In this document: positions 35,385 to 46,197 of the stretch, piece by piece
Numbering within the stretch: position 1 is the stretch's first letter
How the letters are laid out: each line of letters opens with the position of its first letter
Assembly (NCBI RefSeq): GCF_030816715.1
Contig: NZ_JAUSYH010000001.1
Span: forward strand, 6,448,001-6,512,000
Reading direction: 5' to 3'
Length of the DNA: 64,000 nt
Origin: Streptomyces achromogenes
GTDB taxonomy: Bacteria; Actinomycetota; Actinomycetes; Streptomycetales; Streptomycetaceae
Translations under genes and position numbers: made by a program
Notes under the pieces: generated by a model
Seen by the model: only the letters and a program-made list of their open reading frames with translations
What the model was told of the DNA's origin: nothing
The model's database searches: none

Positions 35385-37927
35385 ATGGCACGCGGCAAGC
35401 TTCGGATCTACCTCGGTGCGGCGCCGGGCGTGGGCAAGACGTACGCCATGCTCTGCGAAGCGCACCGGCGGCTGGAGCGCGGCACGGACTGCGTGGCGGC
35501 GTACGTCGAGCACCACGGCCGGCAGCGCACCGAGGAACTGCTGCACGGTCTGGAGCAGACCCCGCGCCGGGAGCTGGAGTACCGCGGCGGCTCCTTCTCC
35601 GAGATGGACGTGGACGCGGTCCTCGCCCGTGCCCCGCAGGTCGCCCTGGTGGACGAGCTCGCCCACGCCAACATCCCGGGCTCGCGCAACGTCGAACGCT
35701 GGCAGGACGTGGAGGAACTGCTCGCCGCCGGCGTCGACGTGGTCTCCACGGTGGACATCCAGCACCTGGAGTCCCTCGGTGACGTCGTGGAGTCGATCAC
35801 GGGCGCCCGGCAGCGGGAGACGGTGCCCGACGAGTTCGTGTGGCGCGCCGACGAGATCGAACTGGTGGACATGTCGCCGCAGGCGCTGCGCCGGCGGATG
35901 GCGCACGGCAACGTCTACCGGCCGGACGAGGTCGACGCCGCCCTGTCCAACTGCTTCCGGCCCGGCAACCTCACCGCCCTGCGGGAGCTGGCCCTGCTGT
36001 GGGTCGCCGACCGGGCCGACGCGTATCTGAAGCAGTACCGCCGCGACCACCGGGTGTCGGCGATCTGGGGCTCGCGCGAGCGGATCGTGGTCGGGCTGAC
36101 CGGCGGCCCGGAGGGACACACCCTCATCCGGCGGGCGGCGAGACTGGCGGAGAAGGGCGCCGGCGGTGAGGTGCTGGCCGTCCACATCGCCCGCGGCGAC
36201 GGACTGACCTCTGCATCCCCGAAGGAGCTGGCGCTCCAGCGCACCCTGGTGGAGGACCTCGGCGGCACCTTCCACCACGTGGTCGGCGAGGACGTGCCGG
36301 CCGCGCTGCTGGACTTCGCCCGCGGGGTCAACGCCACCCAGATCGTGCTCGGCTCCTCCCGCCGCAAGACCTGGCAGTACGTCTTCGGGCCCGGCGTCGG
36401 CGCGACGGTCGCCCGGGAGTCGGGGACCGACCTCGACGTGCACATCGTCACCCACGAGGAGGTCGCCAAGGGGCGCGGGCTGCCGGTGGCCCGGGGCGCC
36501 CGGCTCGGGCGGACCCGGATCGCCTGGGGCTGGTGCGTCGGCGTGGCGGGACCGGCGCTCGCGGCGCTGCTGCTCAACACCGTCCACCTCGGCCTCGCCA
36601 ACGACATGCTGCTGTTCCTGGCCGTGACCGTGGCGGCGGCGCTGGTCGGCGGTCTGCTGCCCGCCCTGGCGTCCGCGGCCGTGGGCTCGCTCCTGCTGAA
36701 CTACTTCTACACACCGCCCCTGCACCGGTGGACGATCGCCGACCCGAAGAACTTCGTCGCCCTCGTGGTCTTCGTCGGGGTGGCGGTGTCGGTGGCCTCG
36801 GTGGTGGATCTGGCCGCCCGGCGTACGCACCAGGCGGCCCGGCTGCGGGCCGAGTCCGAGATCCTCTCCCATCTGGCGGGCAACGTGCTGCGGGGCGAGA
36901 CCAGCCTGGAGGCGCTGCTGGAGCGGGTGCGCGAGACCTTCGCCATGGAGTCGGCGGCACTGCTGGAGCGGGCGGACGACCGGGCGCCGTGGACCCGTGC
37001 GGGCCACGTCGGCGCGGGCAGACCGGTCGAGCGGCCCGAGGAGGCCGACGTGGACGTGCCCGTCGGCGACCACCTGGCGCTCGCGCTCACCGGGCGGGTG
37101 CTGCCCGCCGAGGACCGGCGGGTGCTGGCCGCCTTCGCGGCGCAGGCGGTCGTCGTGCTGGACCGGCGGCGCCTGCGGGAGGAGGCCGAACAGGCCCGCG
37201 CGCTGGCCGAGGGCAACCGCATCCGCACGGCCCTGCTGGCCGCCGTCAGCCATGACCTGCGCACCCCGCTGGCCGGGATCAAGGCGGCGGTCTCCAGCCT
37301 CCGCTCCCCGGACGTCGCGTGGTCGCCGGAGGACCGGGCGGAGCTGCTGGCGGGCATCGAGGAGGGCGCGGACCGCCTCGACCACCTGGTGGGCAACCTG
37401 CTGGACATGTCGCGCCTGCAGACCGGCACGGTCACGCCGATCATCCGGGAGACCGACCTCGACGAGGTGGTGCCGATGGCGCTCGGCGGGGTGCCCGAGC
37501 CGGAGCGGAGCGTGGAACTGGACATCCCGGAGACGCTGCCCATGGTCGCCGTCGACCCGGGCCTGCTGGAGCGGTCGGTCGCCAACCTGGTGGAGAACGC
37601 GGTCAAGTACAGCCCGGCGGGCGCGCGCGTCCTGGTCTCCGCCGGTGCGGTGTCCGACCGTGTCGAGGTGCGGGTCGTGGACCGCGGGCCGGGCGTCCCC
37701 GACGAGGCCAAGGAGCGGATCTTCGCGCCCTTCCAGCGGTACGGCGACGCCCCGCGCGGCACCGGGGTGGGGCTCGGCCTCGCGGTCGCGCGGGGCTTCG
37801 CGGAGGCCATGGGCGGCACCCTCGAAGCCGAGGACACCCCCGCCGGCGGGCTCACCATGGTCCTCACCCTCCGCGCGGCCGGCCCGCGCCCCGAGCAGCA
37901 ACCCGTACGACCCGAAAGGCGGACCTC

Positions 37928-37934
<7 letters not shown>
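35385..37934 (+). CDS. kdpD: Sensor histidine kinase KdpD
   Basis: 849 residues. N-terminal KdpD domain with Walker A GAAPGVGKT (11-19) and VDELAHANIPGSRN, then a universal-stress-like domain (about 225-360), four membrane helices of DUF4118 (about 385-480), a GAF-like region, His in AAVSHDLRTPLAGIK near residue 622, and ATPase motifs NLVENAVKYSP and GVGLGLAVARGFAEAMGG. It senses low K+ or osmotic stress and phosphorylates KdpE. The kdpFABC pump genes are not adjacent; kdpE overlaps its 3' end by 7 bases. Confidence 0.95.
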
Positions 37935-38641
<707 letters not shown>

Positions 38642-38822
38642 AGACGGGTCGGGCGGACGCCGCGCGGCCACGTGCTGGACGATGGCCGGCGGTGGCGGGC
38701 GCAGGGCGCGGCGGTGGCCGGAGTGAGGGTACGGCGGCGGCCGGAGCGGGGTGCGGCGGGGGCCGAGGCGGGGGTACGGCGGTGGCTGCGGGTCGGAGGG
38801 GGCGCCCCGGTACCCTTCAGAC
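38642..38822. repeat. GC-rich quasi-repeat upstream of the OB-fold gene
   Basis: About 38690-38790 consists of loosely repeated GTACGGCGGCGGCCGGAG-like blocks. TACCCT ends 6 bases before the next ATG with no ribosome site, suggesting a leaderless transcript. Confidence 0.5.
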
Positions 38823-39221
38823 ATGAGTGCTGTCCCTCGTTCCGAAAAGCCGGTGGGCCGGTTCCGGCGCATGCTCGACCGGCTCTCCTCGTCGCAGGAG
38901 GACCTGGAGTCCGAGGAGCTGCGCGAGGACACCGAGACGGCCGGCTGCACGCGGATAGGCGACTGTCAGGACCGACAGATCGTCACGGTTACTGGTACCT
39001 TGCGCACGGTCACCCTGCGGCCGCGCGCCGGAGTCCCGGCCCTCGAGGCCGAGCTGTTCGACGGCAGCGCCGCGCTCGACGTGGTGTGGCTGGGCCGGCG
39101 CTCCATCGTGGGCATCGAGCCGGGACGCAGGCTCATCGCATCGGGCCGGGTCTCCATGAGCCGGGGCCGCCGGGTGCTGTTCAACCCCAAGTACGAACTG
39201 AGACCCCTGGGTAGGGAGTAG
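38823..39221 (+). CDS. OB-fold nucleic-acid-binding protein
   Basis: 132 residues from ATG 38823. Residues about 45-130 form a compact OB fold (VTVTGTLRTVTLRPRAGVPALEAELFDG...IEPGRRLIASGRV). Conserved in actinobacteria as the neighbour of the DUF3159 gene (Rv2694c). It probably binds single-stranded nucleic acid; unproven. The DUF3159 gene follows within 3 bases. Confidence 0.82.
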   Translation: MSAVPRSEKPVGRFRRMLDRLSSSQEDLESEELREDTETAGCTRIGDCQDRQIVTVTGTLRTVTLRPRAGVPALEAELFDGSAALDVVWLGRRSIVGIEPGRRLIASGRVSMSRGRRVLFNPKYELRPLGRE

Positions 39222-39224
39222 CCG

Positions 39225-40010
39225 GTGACGTCGCTCGACAAGCCGACCGAAGACACGACCGTGGAGCATCCGACCGCGGAGGACACCGCCGCGGCCGACG
39301 CCCGGGCGGTGACGGAGGCCGCGTTGTTCGAGGCGTTCGGCGGGATCCGCGGCATGGTCGAGACGGTGGTGCCCGGCCTGGTCTTCGTCACGATCTTCAC
39401 GATCAACAAGGACCTGCACATGTCCGCGATCGCCGCGCTCGCGGTGTCGCTGGTCCTGGTCGTGGTCCGCCTGGCGATGAAGGACACCGTCAAGCACGCG
39501 TTCAGCGGGGTCTTCGGCGTCGCCTTCGGCGTGGTCTTCGCGATGATGACCGGCAACGCCAAGGCCTTCTACCTGCCGGGCATGCTCTACACGCTGGGGC
39601 TGGCGCTCGCGTACATCATCACGACGCTGTGCGGGGTGCCGCTGATCGGTCTGATCCTCGGCCCGGTCTTCAAGGAGAACCTCTCCTGGCGGACCCGCAA
39701 CCCCGGGCGTAAGAAGGCCTACGCCAAGGCCAGCTGGGCGTGGGGGCTGATCCTGCTCGCGAAGTGCGCGATCCTCTTCCCGCTGTACTGGTGGGCCGAT
39801 ACCGCCCAGCTCGGCTGGGTGCTGGTCGCCCTGAAGATCCCGCCGTTCCTGCTGGCCGTCTGGCTGACCTGGGTCTTCCTCGCGAAGGCACCCGCGCCGA
39901 TCGACGTGTTCGCGGAGATGGAGGCGGAGGAGAAGGCCGCGGCCGCCGCGGAGGCGTCGGAGTCGGAGTCGGCGGCAGAGATCGGCGGGCGGCACCGTCG
40001 GGAGGGGTAG
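39225..40010 (+). CDS. DUF3159 family integral membrane protein
   Basis: 261 residues from GTG 39225. Five or six hydrophobic segments between residues 40 and 225, polar ends, and a Glu/Ala-rich tail. Conserved beside the two TrkA-domain genes in actinobacteria (Rv2693c). Function unknown; a role in ion homeostasis is suggested only by context. Confidence 0.82.
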   Translation: MTSLDKPTEDTTVEHPTAEDTAAADARAVTEAALFEAFGGIRGMVETVVPGLVFVTIFTINKDLHMSAIAALAVSLVLVVVRLAMKDTVKHAFSGVFGVAFGVVFAMMTGNAKAFYLPGMLYTLGLALAYIITTLCGVPLIGLILGPVFKENLSWRTRNPGRKKAYAKASWAWGLILLAKCAILFPLYWWADTAQLGWVLVALKIPPFLLAVWLTWVFLAKAPAPIDVFAEMEAEEKAAAAAEASESESAAEIGGRHRREG

Positions 40011-40143
40011 TTCCCGTGTCGGGGTGACCATCCCCGGGGGCCTGCGCCCCCGGACCCCGCTTCGGCCTTGAACGGGCCTGGTCCTCAGATGCCGGACGGC
40101 CTGAAGGATGCCGACCGGCGCTGAAAGAGGCGACGCGAAACTG

Positions 40144-40182
40144 CGTGGGGGGTGCCCGGAGTCTTCCCGGGCACCCCCCACG
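40144..40182. terminator. Strong bidirectional terminator
   Basis: A 16-bp perfect stem, CGTGGGGGGTGCCCGG with CCGGGCACCCCCCACG, loop AGTCTTC. It separates the DUF3159 gene from the convergent TrkA gene. Confidence 0.9.
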
Positions 40183-40201
40183 GTCGTCACCCTTCGCCGG
40201 C

Positions 40202-40879
40202 TCAGTCGGCCGGGTCGTCCTTGCGGACGGACAGCAGGTCCTCGAGCTGTTCCTCCCGCGCCTGGGCGGCGACGAAGAGCAGTTCGTCGCCCGGCTCCAG
40301 GGAGTCCTCCCGGGTCGGGGTGAGAACCCGGGTGCCGCGGATGATGGTGACCAGCGAGGTGTCCTCCGGCCACTCCACGTCGCCGACCTGGGTGCCGGCC
40401 AGGGCCGACTCCTCCGGGAGCGTCAGTTCGACGAGGTTGGCGTCGCCGTGGCTGAAGCGCAGCAGACGCACCAGATCACCGACGCTCACGGCCTCCTCGA
40501 CCAGGGCCGACATCAGGCGCGGGGTGGACACGGCCACGTCGACGCCCCAGGACTCGTTGAAGAGCCACTCGTTCTTCGGGTTGTTGACCCGGGCCACGAC
40601 GCGCGGGACGCCGTACTCCGTCTTGGCCAGCAGCGAGACGACCAGGTTGACCTTGTCGTCGCCGGTCGCGGCGATGACGACGTTGCAGCGCTGCAGGGCC
40701 GCCTCGTCCAGTGAGGTGATCTCGCAGGCGTCGGCCAGCAGCCACTCCGCCTGGGGGACGCGCTCGACCGAGATGGCGGTCGGCGCCTTGTCCACGAGGA
40801 GGACCTCGTGGCCGTTCTCCAGCAGCTCGCCGGCGATCGAACGGCCGACGGCGCCGGCTCCGGCAATGGCGACCCTCAT
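40202..40879 (-). CDS. TrkA family potassium uptake protein (second of pair)
   Basis: 225 residues from ATG 40879. RCK_N Rossmann domain (MRVAIAGAGAVGRSIAGELLENGHEVLLVD, NAD or ATP site), then an RCK_C domain (about 140-215). The ATG overlaps the upstream TrkA stop (ATGA). It should form the cytoplasmic gating ring of a K+ transporter with its partner; corresponds to CeoB/CeoC of M. tuberculosis. RCK_C domains bind c-di-AMP in several bacteria. Confidence 0.9.
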   Translation of the reverse strand: MRVAIAGAGAVGRSIAGELLENGHEVLLVDKAPTAISVERVPQAEWLLADACEITSLDEAALQRCNVVIAATGDDKVNLVVSLLAKTEYGVPRVVARVNNPKNEWLFNESWGVDVAVSTPRLMSALVEEAVSVGDLVRLLRFSHGDANLVELTLPEESALAGTQVGDVEWPEDTSLVTIIRGTRVLTPTREDSLEPGDELLFVAAQAREEQLEDLLSVRKDDPAD

Positions 40880-41547
40880 CGGTGACCGTCCTCCTTCGGG
40901 CCTTCGGCGAACGACGCCTCGACCTTTTCGACCTCGTCGGTGCGCAGCATCACGTGCACCAGGTCGCCCTCCTGGAGGACCGTCTGCGAGCTGGGCAGAA
41001 TGGCCTCGCCGAGCCGGGTCAGGAACGCCACGCGGACGCCCGTCTCCTCCTGCATCGTGCTGATCTTGTGGCCGACCCAGGACGCGGCGGCGTGCACCTC
41101 GGCCAGTTGGACGCCCCCGGTGGGATCGCGCCACAGCGGCTCGGCGCCCGACGGCAGCAGCCGGCGCAGCATCTGGTCGGCCGTCCAGCGGACGGTGGCG
41201 ACGGTGGGAATGCCCAGGCGCTGGTAGACCTCCGCGCGGCGCGGGTCGTAGATGCGGGCCGCGACGTTCTCGATGCCGAACATCTCACGGGCCACCCGGG
41301 CGGCGATGATGTTCGAGTTGTCGCCGCTGGAGACGGCCGCGAACGCGCCGGCCTCCTCGATGCCCGCCTCGCGCAGGGTGTCCTGGTCGAAGCCGACCCC
41401 GGTGACCCGACGGCCGCCGAAACCGGAGCCCAGTCGTCGGAAGGCGGTGGGGTCCTGATCGATCACGGCGACCGTGTGCCCCTGTTGCTCCAGGGTCTGC
41501 GCGAGAGCGGAACCCACTCTGCCGCAGCCCATGATGACGATGTGCAC
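40876..41547 (-). CDS. TrkA family potassium uptake protein (first of pair)
   Basis: 223 residues from GTG 41547 (AAGGA upstream); the longer frame to 41568 lacks a ribosome site. RCK_N: VHIVIMGCGRVGSALAQTLEQQGHTVAVIDQD; RCK_C at the end (LGEAILPSSQTVLQEGDLVHVML). Forms an operon with the next TrkA gene and probably with the small membrane ORF behind its promoter. Confidence 0.9.
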   Translation of the reverse strand: MHIVIMGCGRVGSALAQTLEQQGHTVAVIDQDPTAFRRLGSGFGGRRVTGVGFDQDTLREAGIEEAGAFAAVSSGDNSNIIAARVAREMFGIENVAARIYDPRRAEVYQRLGIPTVATVRWTADQMLRRLLPSGAEPLWRDPTGGVQLAEVHAAASWVGHKISTMQEETGVRVAFLTRLGEAILPSSQTVLQEGDLVHVMLRTDEVEKVEASFAEGPKEDGHR

Positions 41548-41696
41548 GACCGTCCTTCCGAGGGTCAAGAAGTAAAGAAGTCCATAAATTTCTGGCCTGG
41601 CTGGGAACAGGGTCTCAGACCGCCGCCCAAGCTACACAGGCACGGTCGTCGCAGGGCACCCCCGTGCACCGTATGCGCGCGTCCGGGCGAGCGGGA

Positions 41697-41792
41697 TCAG
41701 CGCCGGCTGATGCTCCACAGACTCAGGAAGGTAAGAACTCCCAGGCCTGCCAAGGCTCCTACGGCGCCGATGAGCTCCGCGGTCGTGTGCAT
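41697..41792 (-). CDS. 31-residue single-helix membrane protein
   Basis: A small gene on the minus strand from ATG 41792 to TGA at 41697. GGAGGG lies 5 bases upstream of the ATG, an excellent ribosome site. The product is MHTTAELIG, then one uninterrupted hydrophobic helix (AVGALAGLGVLTFLSLWS), then ISRR, giving a positive-inside end. Upstream 41825-41840 is AT-rich (TATATGACAAT), a likely -10. It sits between the APC permease gene and the TrkA pair, so it could be a small subunit of that transport system, like KdpF. Confidence 0.65.
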   Translation of the reverse strand: MHTTAELIGAVGALAGLGVLTFLSLWSISRR

Positions 41793-41976
41793 GGACCCTC
41801 CGAGGGGCGACAGTGGGCGGGGGATTGTCATATAGACATGGCGACCGACGCGGCCGTGCAACCCGCAGCCGCCGACCGGCCGATTTCACCCGGGAGGCAG
41901 ATGCGCCACGCCGTCGGCCCGCCGCGCCCGGGGGAGGGTGGGCGGTCCCGTGTTCGAAGGCCTACGATCCTCTGTT

Positions 41977-44082
41977 GTGTCCAAACTGACCGACGTGCCC
42001 AAACGGATTCTGATCGGGCGCGCACTGCGTAGTGATCGGCTCGGAGAAACGCTCCTGCCGAAGCGCATCGCTCTGCCCGTCTTCGCTTCCGACCCGCTGT
42101 CCTCCGTGGCCTACGCGCCTGGGGAGGTACTGCTGGTCCTGTCCATCGCGGGCGTGTCGGCCTACCACTTCAGCCCGTGGATCGCCCTCGCGGTCGTCGT
42201 GCTGATGTTCACGGTGGTCGCCTCCTACCGGCAGAACGTCCACGCCTACCCGAGCGGCGGTGGCGACTACGAGGTGGCCACCACCAACCTCGGCCCCAAG
42301 GCGGGCCTGACCGTCGCGAGCGCGCTGCTCGTCGACTACGTCCTCACGGTGGCCGTCTCCATCGCCTCCGGCATCGAGAACCTCGGCTCCGCGATCCCGT
42401 TCGTCGTCGAACACAAGGTGGCCTGCGCGGTCGCCGTGATCGTGTTGCTGACGCTGATGAACCTGCGCGGCGTCAAGGAGTCCGGCAAGCTCTTCGCCAT
42501 CCCGACCTACGTGTTCGTCGCGGGCGTCTTCATCATGATCGCCTGGGGCGCCTTCCGCGGGGTGGTGCTCGGCGACACCATGCGGGCGCCGACCGCCGAG
42601 TACACGATCAAGGCCGAGCACCAGGGCCTGGCCGGTTTCGCCCTGGTCTTCCTGCTGCTGCGCGCCTTCTCCTCCGGCTGTGCGGCGCTCACCGGCGTGG
42701 AGGCGATCTCCAACGGCGTCCCCGCCTTCCGCAAGCCCAAGTCGAAGAACGCGGCGAGCACGCTCGCGGCGATGGGCCTGCTGGCCGTCACCATGTTCTG
42801 CGGGATCATCGTCCTGGCGCTGGTGACCGACGTCCGGATGGCCGAGAACCCGGCCGCCGACCTGCTGCACAACGGCGTCGCCGTCGGCTCCGGGTACGTC
42901 CAGAACCCGGTGATCACCCAGGTCGCCGAGGCCGTCTTCGGCAAGGGCAGCTTCCTGTTCATCGTGCTCGCCGCGGCCACCGCCCTGGTGCTGTTCCTGG
43001 CGGCGAACACCGCCTACAACGGCTTCCCGGTGCTCGGCTCGATCCTCGCCCAGGACCGCTACCTCCCCCGCCAGCTGCACACCCGCGGCGACCGCCTCGC
43101 CTTCTCCAACGGCATCGTGCTGCTCGCGGGCGCGGCCACCCTGCTGGTCGTCATCTACGGCGCCGACTCCACCCGGCTGATCCAGCTGTACATCGTCGGC
43201 GTGTTCGTGTCGTTCACGCTCAGCCAGACCGGCATGGTCAGGCACTGGAACCGGCTCCTGGCCACGGAGACCGACCAGGTCAAGCGCCGTCACATGGTCC
43301 GCTCGCGGGCGATCAACACCTTCGGCGCCTTCTTCACCGGCCTGGTCCTGGTCGTCGTCCTCGGCACCAAGTTCACGCACGGAGCCTGGGTCGCGCTGCT
43401 CGGCATGGTGATCTTCTACGGGACGATGACCGCGATCCGCCGCCACTACGACGGCGTCTCCGCGGAGATCGCCGCCCCCGAGGGCCCCAGCGACGACACG
43501 GTCAGGCCCTCGCGCGTCCACTCGGTGCTGCTGATCTCCAAGATCCACCGGCCGACGCTGCGCGCCCTCGCCTACGCCAAGCTGATGCGCTCCGACACCC
43601 TGGAGGCGCTGACCGTCAACGTCGACCCGGCCGAGACGAAGACGCTGCGCGACGAGTGGGAGCGGCGCGGGATCGACGTACCGCTGAAGGTCCTGGACTC
43701 GCCCTACCGCGAGGTCACCCGGCCGGTCATCGAATACGTCAAGAGCCTGCGCCAGGAATCGCCGCGCGACGCGGTGTCGGTGATCATCCCGGAGTACGTC
43801 GTCGGCCACTGGTACGAGCACCTGCTGCACAACCAGAGCGCCCTGCGGCTGAAGGGCCGGCTGCTGTTCACGCCGGGCGTCATGGTCACGTCCGTCCCGT
43901 ACCAGCTCCAGTCGTCCGAGGCGGCGAAGAAGAGGGCCCGCAGGCGCTCGGAGTGGAACGCTCCCGGTTCGGTGCGGCGCGGTCCCCTCCAGGAGGGCCG
44001 GCCGAAGGAGCCGTCGGCTCCCCGCGGCCGGCCGGATCCCGGCAGTGCCGAGAGCTCCTCGGGGCCGGACGCGAACAACTGA
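41977..44082 (+). CDS. APC family permease, KimA-like, probable potassium importer
   Basis: 701 residues from GTG 41977. TACGAT ends 8 bases before the start and no ribosome site is present, so the mRNA may be leaderless. Twelve hydrophobic segments follow ASDPLSSVAYAPGEVLLVL, the KimA/APC signature. The last 180 residues form a cytoplasmic universal-stress-like domain (HSVLLISKIHRPTLRALAYAKL). KimA of Bacillus imports K+ and is controlled by c-di-AMP. The position beside two TrkA proteins (as Rv2690c beside ceoBC) supports K+ transport. Confidence 0.82.
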   Translation: MSKLTDVPKRILIGRALRSDRLGETLLPKRIALPVFASDPLSSVAYAPGEVLLVLSIAGVSAYHFSPWIALAVVVLMFTVVASYRQNVHAYPSGGGDYEVATTNLGPKAGLTVASALLVDYVLTVAVSIASGIENLGSAIPFVVEHKVACAVAVIVLLTLMNLRGVKESGKLFAIPTYVFVAGVFIMIAWGAFRGVVLGDTMRAPTAEYTIKAEHQGLAGFALVFLLLRAFSSGCAALTGVEAISNGVPAFRKPKSKNAASTLAAMGLLAVTMFCGIIVLALVTDVRMAENPAADLLHNGVAVGSGYVQNPVITQVAEAVFGKGSFLFIVLAAATALVLFLAANTAYNGFPVLGSILAQDRYLPRQLHTRGDRLAFSNGIVLLAGAATLLVVIYGADSTRLIQLYIVGVFVSFTLSQTGMVRHWNRLLATETDQVKRRHMVRSRAINTFGAFFTGLVLVVVLGTKFTHGAWVALLGMVIFYGTMTAIRRHYDGVSAEIAAPEGPSDDTVRPSRVHSVLLISKIHRPTLRALAYAKLMRSDTLEALTVNVDPAETKTLRDEWERRGIDVPLKVLDSPYREVTRPVIEYVKSLRQESPRDAVSVIIPEYVVGHWYEHLLHNQSALRLKGRLLFTPGVMVTSVPYQLQSSEAAKKRARRRSEWNAPGSVRRGPLQEGRPKEPSAPRGRPDPGSAESSSGPDANN

Positions 44083-44130
44083 CCCTCGTGCCGCCAGGAC
44101 CCCGCGTCCCGGCGTCCCCGCATGCTGGTG

Positions 44131-44178
44131 CCTCCGCGCCTCCGCGCCTCCGCGCCTCCGCGCCTCCGCGCCTCCGCG
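44131..44178. repeat. Octanucleotide tandem repeat, (CCTCCGCG)x6
   Basis: Six perfect copies of CCTCCGCG, then a broken copy, between the APC permease and the RNA methyltransferase. Flanked by loose CGTCCCGGCGTCCCC runs. Intergenic; likely length-variable. Confidence 0.95.
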
Positions 44179-44296
44179 CCTCGCTGCCCCGGCGTCCCCG
44201 CGTCCCGGCGCGTGGTGAACGGCCGGACCACAGCCACGTAGACTGGTGGGCTGTTGTCCGGCCGTTCCTCGTTCGACGTTGTGGAGTCACCCCGCC

Positions 44297-45637
44297 ATGC
44301 AGGCAGAACCGAAGAATTCGCAGGCGGTGTCGCTCGTCGGGCAGGAGTACGAGGTCGAGATCGGCCCCGTCGCCCACGGCGGCCACTGCATCGCCCGGAC
44401 AGAGGCCGGTCAGGTCCTGTTCGTCCGGCACACGCTGCCCGGCGAGCGGGTGGTGGCCCGGGTGACGGAGGGCGAGGAGGGCGCGCGTTTCCTGCGGGCG
44501 GACGCCGTGCAGGTCCTGGAGGCGTCCAAGGACCGGGTCGAGGCTCCCTGCCCGTACGCCGGTCCCGGCCGCTGCGGCGGCTGCGACTGGCAGCACGCCA
44601 AGCCCGGCGCCCAGCGCCGCCTCAAGGGCGAGGTCATCGCCGAGCAGCTGCAGCGGCTCGCGGGCCTCACGCCCGAGGAGGCCGGCTGGGACGGCACCGT
44701 GATGCCGGCCGAGGGCGACAAACTCCCGGCGGGCCAGGTGCCCCAGTGGCGGACCCGCGTGCAGTACGCGGTGGACGCCGACGGCAACGCCGGCCTGCGG
44801 CGCCACCGCTCGCACGAGGTCGAGCCGATCGAGCACTGCATGATCGCGGCGCAGGGCGTCAGCGAGCTGGGCATCGAGGAGCGCGACTGGTCCGGCATGG
44901 CCTCCGTCGACGCCATCGCCGCGACCGGCTCCCAGGACCGCATGGTGATCCTCGAACCCCGGCCCGGCGCCCGCCTTCCCCTCGTCGAGCTCGACAGGCC
45001 CGTCTCCGTCATGCGGGTCGAGGAGCACGACGGCGGCATCCACCGCGTCCACGGCCGCGGGTTCGTGCGGGAGCGGGCCGACGGCCGCACCCACCGCGTC
45101 GGCAGCGGCGGCTTCTGGCAGGTCCACCCGCAGGCCGCCGACACCCTCGTCAAGGCCGTCATGCAGGGCCTGCTGCCGCGCAAGGGCGACATGGCGCTCG
45201 ACCTGTACTGCGGCGTCGGCCTCTTCGCCGGAGCACTCGCCGACCGCCTCGGCGACAAGGGCGCGGTCCTCGGCATCGAGTCCGGCAAGCGCGCCGTCGA
45301 GGACGCCCGGCACAACCTCGCCGGCTTCGAGAGGGTGCGGATCGAGCAGGGCAAGGTCGAGAGCGTCCTGCCGCGGACCGGGATCACCGAGGTCGACCTC
45401 ATCGTCCTGGACCCGCCGCGCGCGGGAGCGGGCAAGAAGACGGTGGAGCACCTGTCGTCGCTGGGCGCGCGGAAGATCGCCTACGTGGCGTGCGACCCCG
45501 CCGCGCTGGCCCGGGACGTGGCCTACTTCCGGGACGGCGGATACCGGTTGCGGACACTGCGCGCGTTCGACCTGTTCCCGATGACGCATCACGTGGAGTG
45601 CGTGGCAATTCTCGAGCCTGCCACAAAGGGGCTCTGA
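44297..45637 (+). CDS. TrmA/RumA-type RNA (uracil-5)-methyltransferase
   Basis: 446 residues from ATG 44297. N-terminal TRAM domain (about 8-70), a CPYAGPGRCGGCDWQH iron-sulfur-type Cys cluster, then the Rossmann methyltransferase: DLYCGVGLFAGALADRLG (SAM), DPPRAGAGKKTVEHL and VACDPAALARD with the catalytic Cys. It would make 5-methyluridine in rRNA or tRNA. TAGACT at 44240 is a possible -10. Its last 19 codons are duplicated at 56473, indicating that this 3' end is an integration site and may have been supplied by the element. Confidence 0.9.
   Translation: MQAEPKNSQAVSLVGQEYEVEIGPVAHGGHCIARTEAGQVLFVRHTLPGERVVARVTEGEEGARFLRADAVQVLEASKDRVEAPCPYAGPGRCGGCDWQHAKPGAQRRLKGEVIAEQLQRLAGLTPEEAGWDGTVMPAEGDKLPAGQVPQWRTRVQYAVDADGNAGLRRHRSHEVEPIEHCMIAAQGVSELGIEERDWSGMASVDAIAATGSQDRMVILEPRPGARLPLVELDRPVSVMRVEEHDGGIHRVHGRGFVRERADGRTHRVGSGGFWQVHPQAADTLVKAVMQGLLPRKGDMALDLYCGVGLFAGALADRLGDKGAVLGIESGKRAVEDARHNLAGFERVRIEQGKVESVLPRTGITEVDLIVLDPPRAGAGKKTVEHLSSLGARKIAYVACDPAALARDVAYFRDGGYRLRTLRAFDLFPMTHHVECVAILEPATKGL
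45581..45637 (+). repeat. Putative attachment site, left (3' end of the methyltransferase gene)
   Basis: The last 19 codons, ending in TGA. The copy at 56473-56529 is identical at 44 of 57 positions, keeps the frame and the stop, and differs mainly at synonymous or tolerated codons. TCTGACCTGCAG continues across the stop (45633-45644). Confidence 0.7.
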
Positions 45638-46197
45638 CCTGCAGATTTCGCAGTTTGCTGAGGCGCGTTCGGGTGCGCTCGACGTGTTCCCCGACATGGA
45701 CGATGTGGAACGTGTCCTGGTGCCGGGGGGTGGGTCTGACCTGCGGCTTCGTGGGACGTCTCGGGAGGTGACGGACGCGTTTTCCTCGGTCCGTGGAGGT
45801 GTAGGGGAAACCGTCCCGACGCTCATTTGACGCTGCTTCCGACGGCCCATCAGGTGGGTGGCACGCGGGCTGCCTGGTCATGACTGGCCCCGGCCCACTC
45901 GTCTGCGACTGCTCTGTCCCGCGTCGGGGCAGCCGGCCCGCTCCCCGTCGGGGCGGCCTCCGCCCGCCACAGGACAGGGGCGAGATCCACCGGCCGCCTC
46001 GTCGAGGGGCGGCCCGTCGCCGTCGGCTGACGACGGAAGGCGCCGGAAGACACTGGTCGGCATGGCGGCTCAGGAGGCCAGGGAGTGCGTCGACGGCGCT
46101 GAGCGTTCTCGTTCTGCCAGGCACCGGCCTGCCGGGGGCAAGGGCTCACGCCGTCCTCGGCGCCCCTCTGCCCTGCTGTCGCTGAGCGGAGGCGCGC
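45638..46197. other. 560-base non-coding left end of the island
   Basis: Contains TCTGACCTGCGG (45735-45746), echoing the attachment site, and a GACGCTC...TGACGCT pair (45818-45834). Beyond 45840 it is very GC-rich with open frames in most phases but no ribosome site or domain; possibly a decayed integrase region. Confidence 0.45.

Noticed and set aside
35364..37901. An 845-codon frame antisense to kdpD
   Set aside because: Same GC artefact; the sense strand has every KdpD motif.
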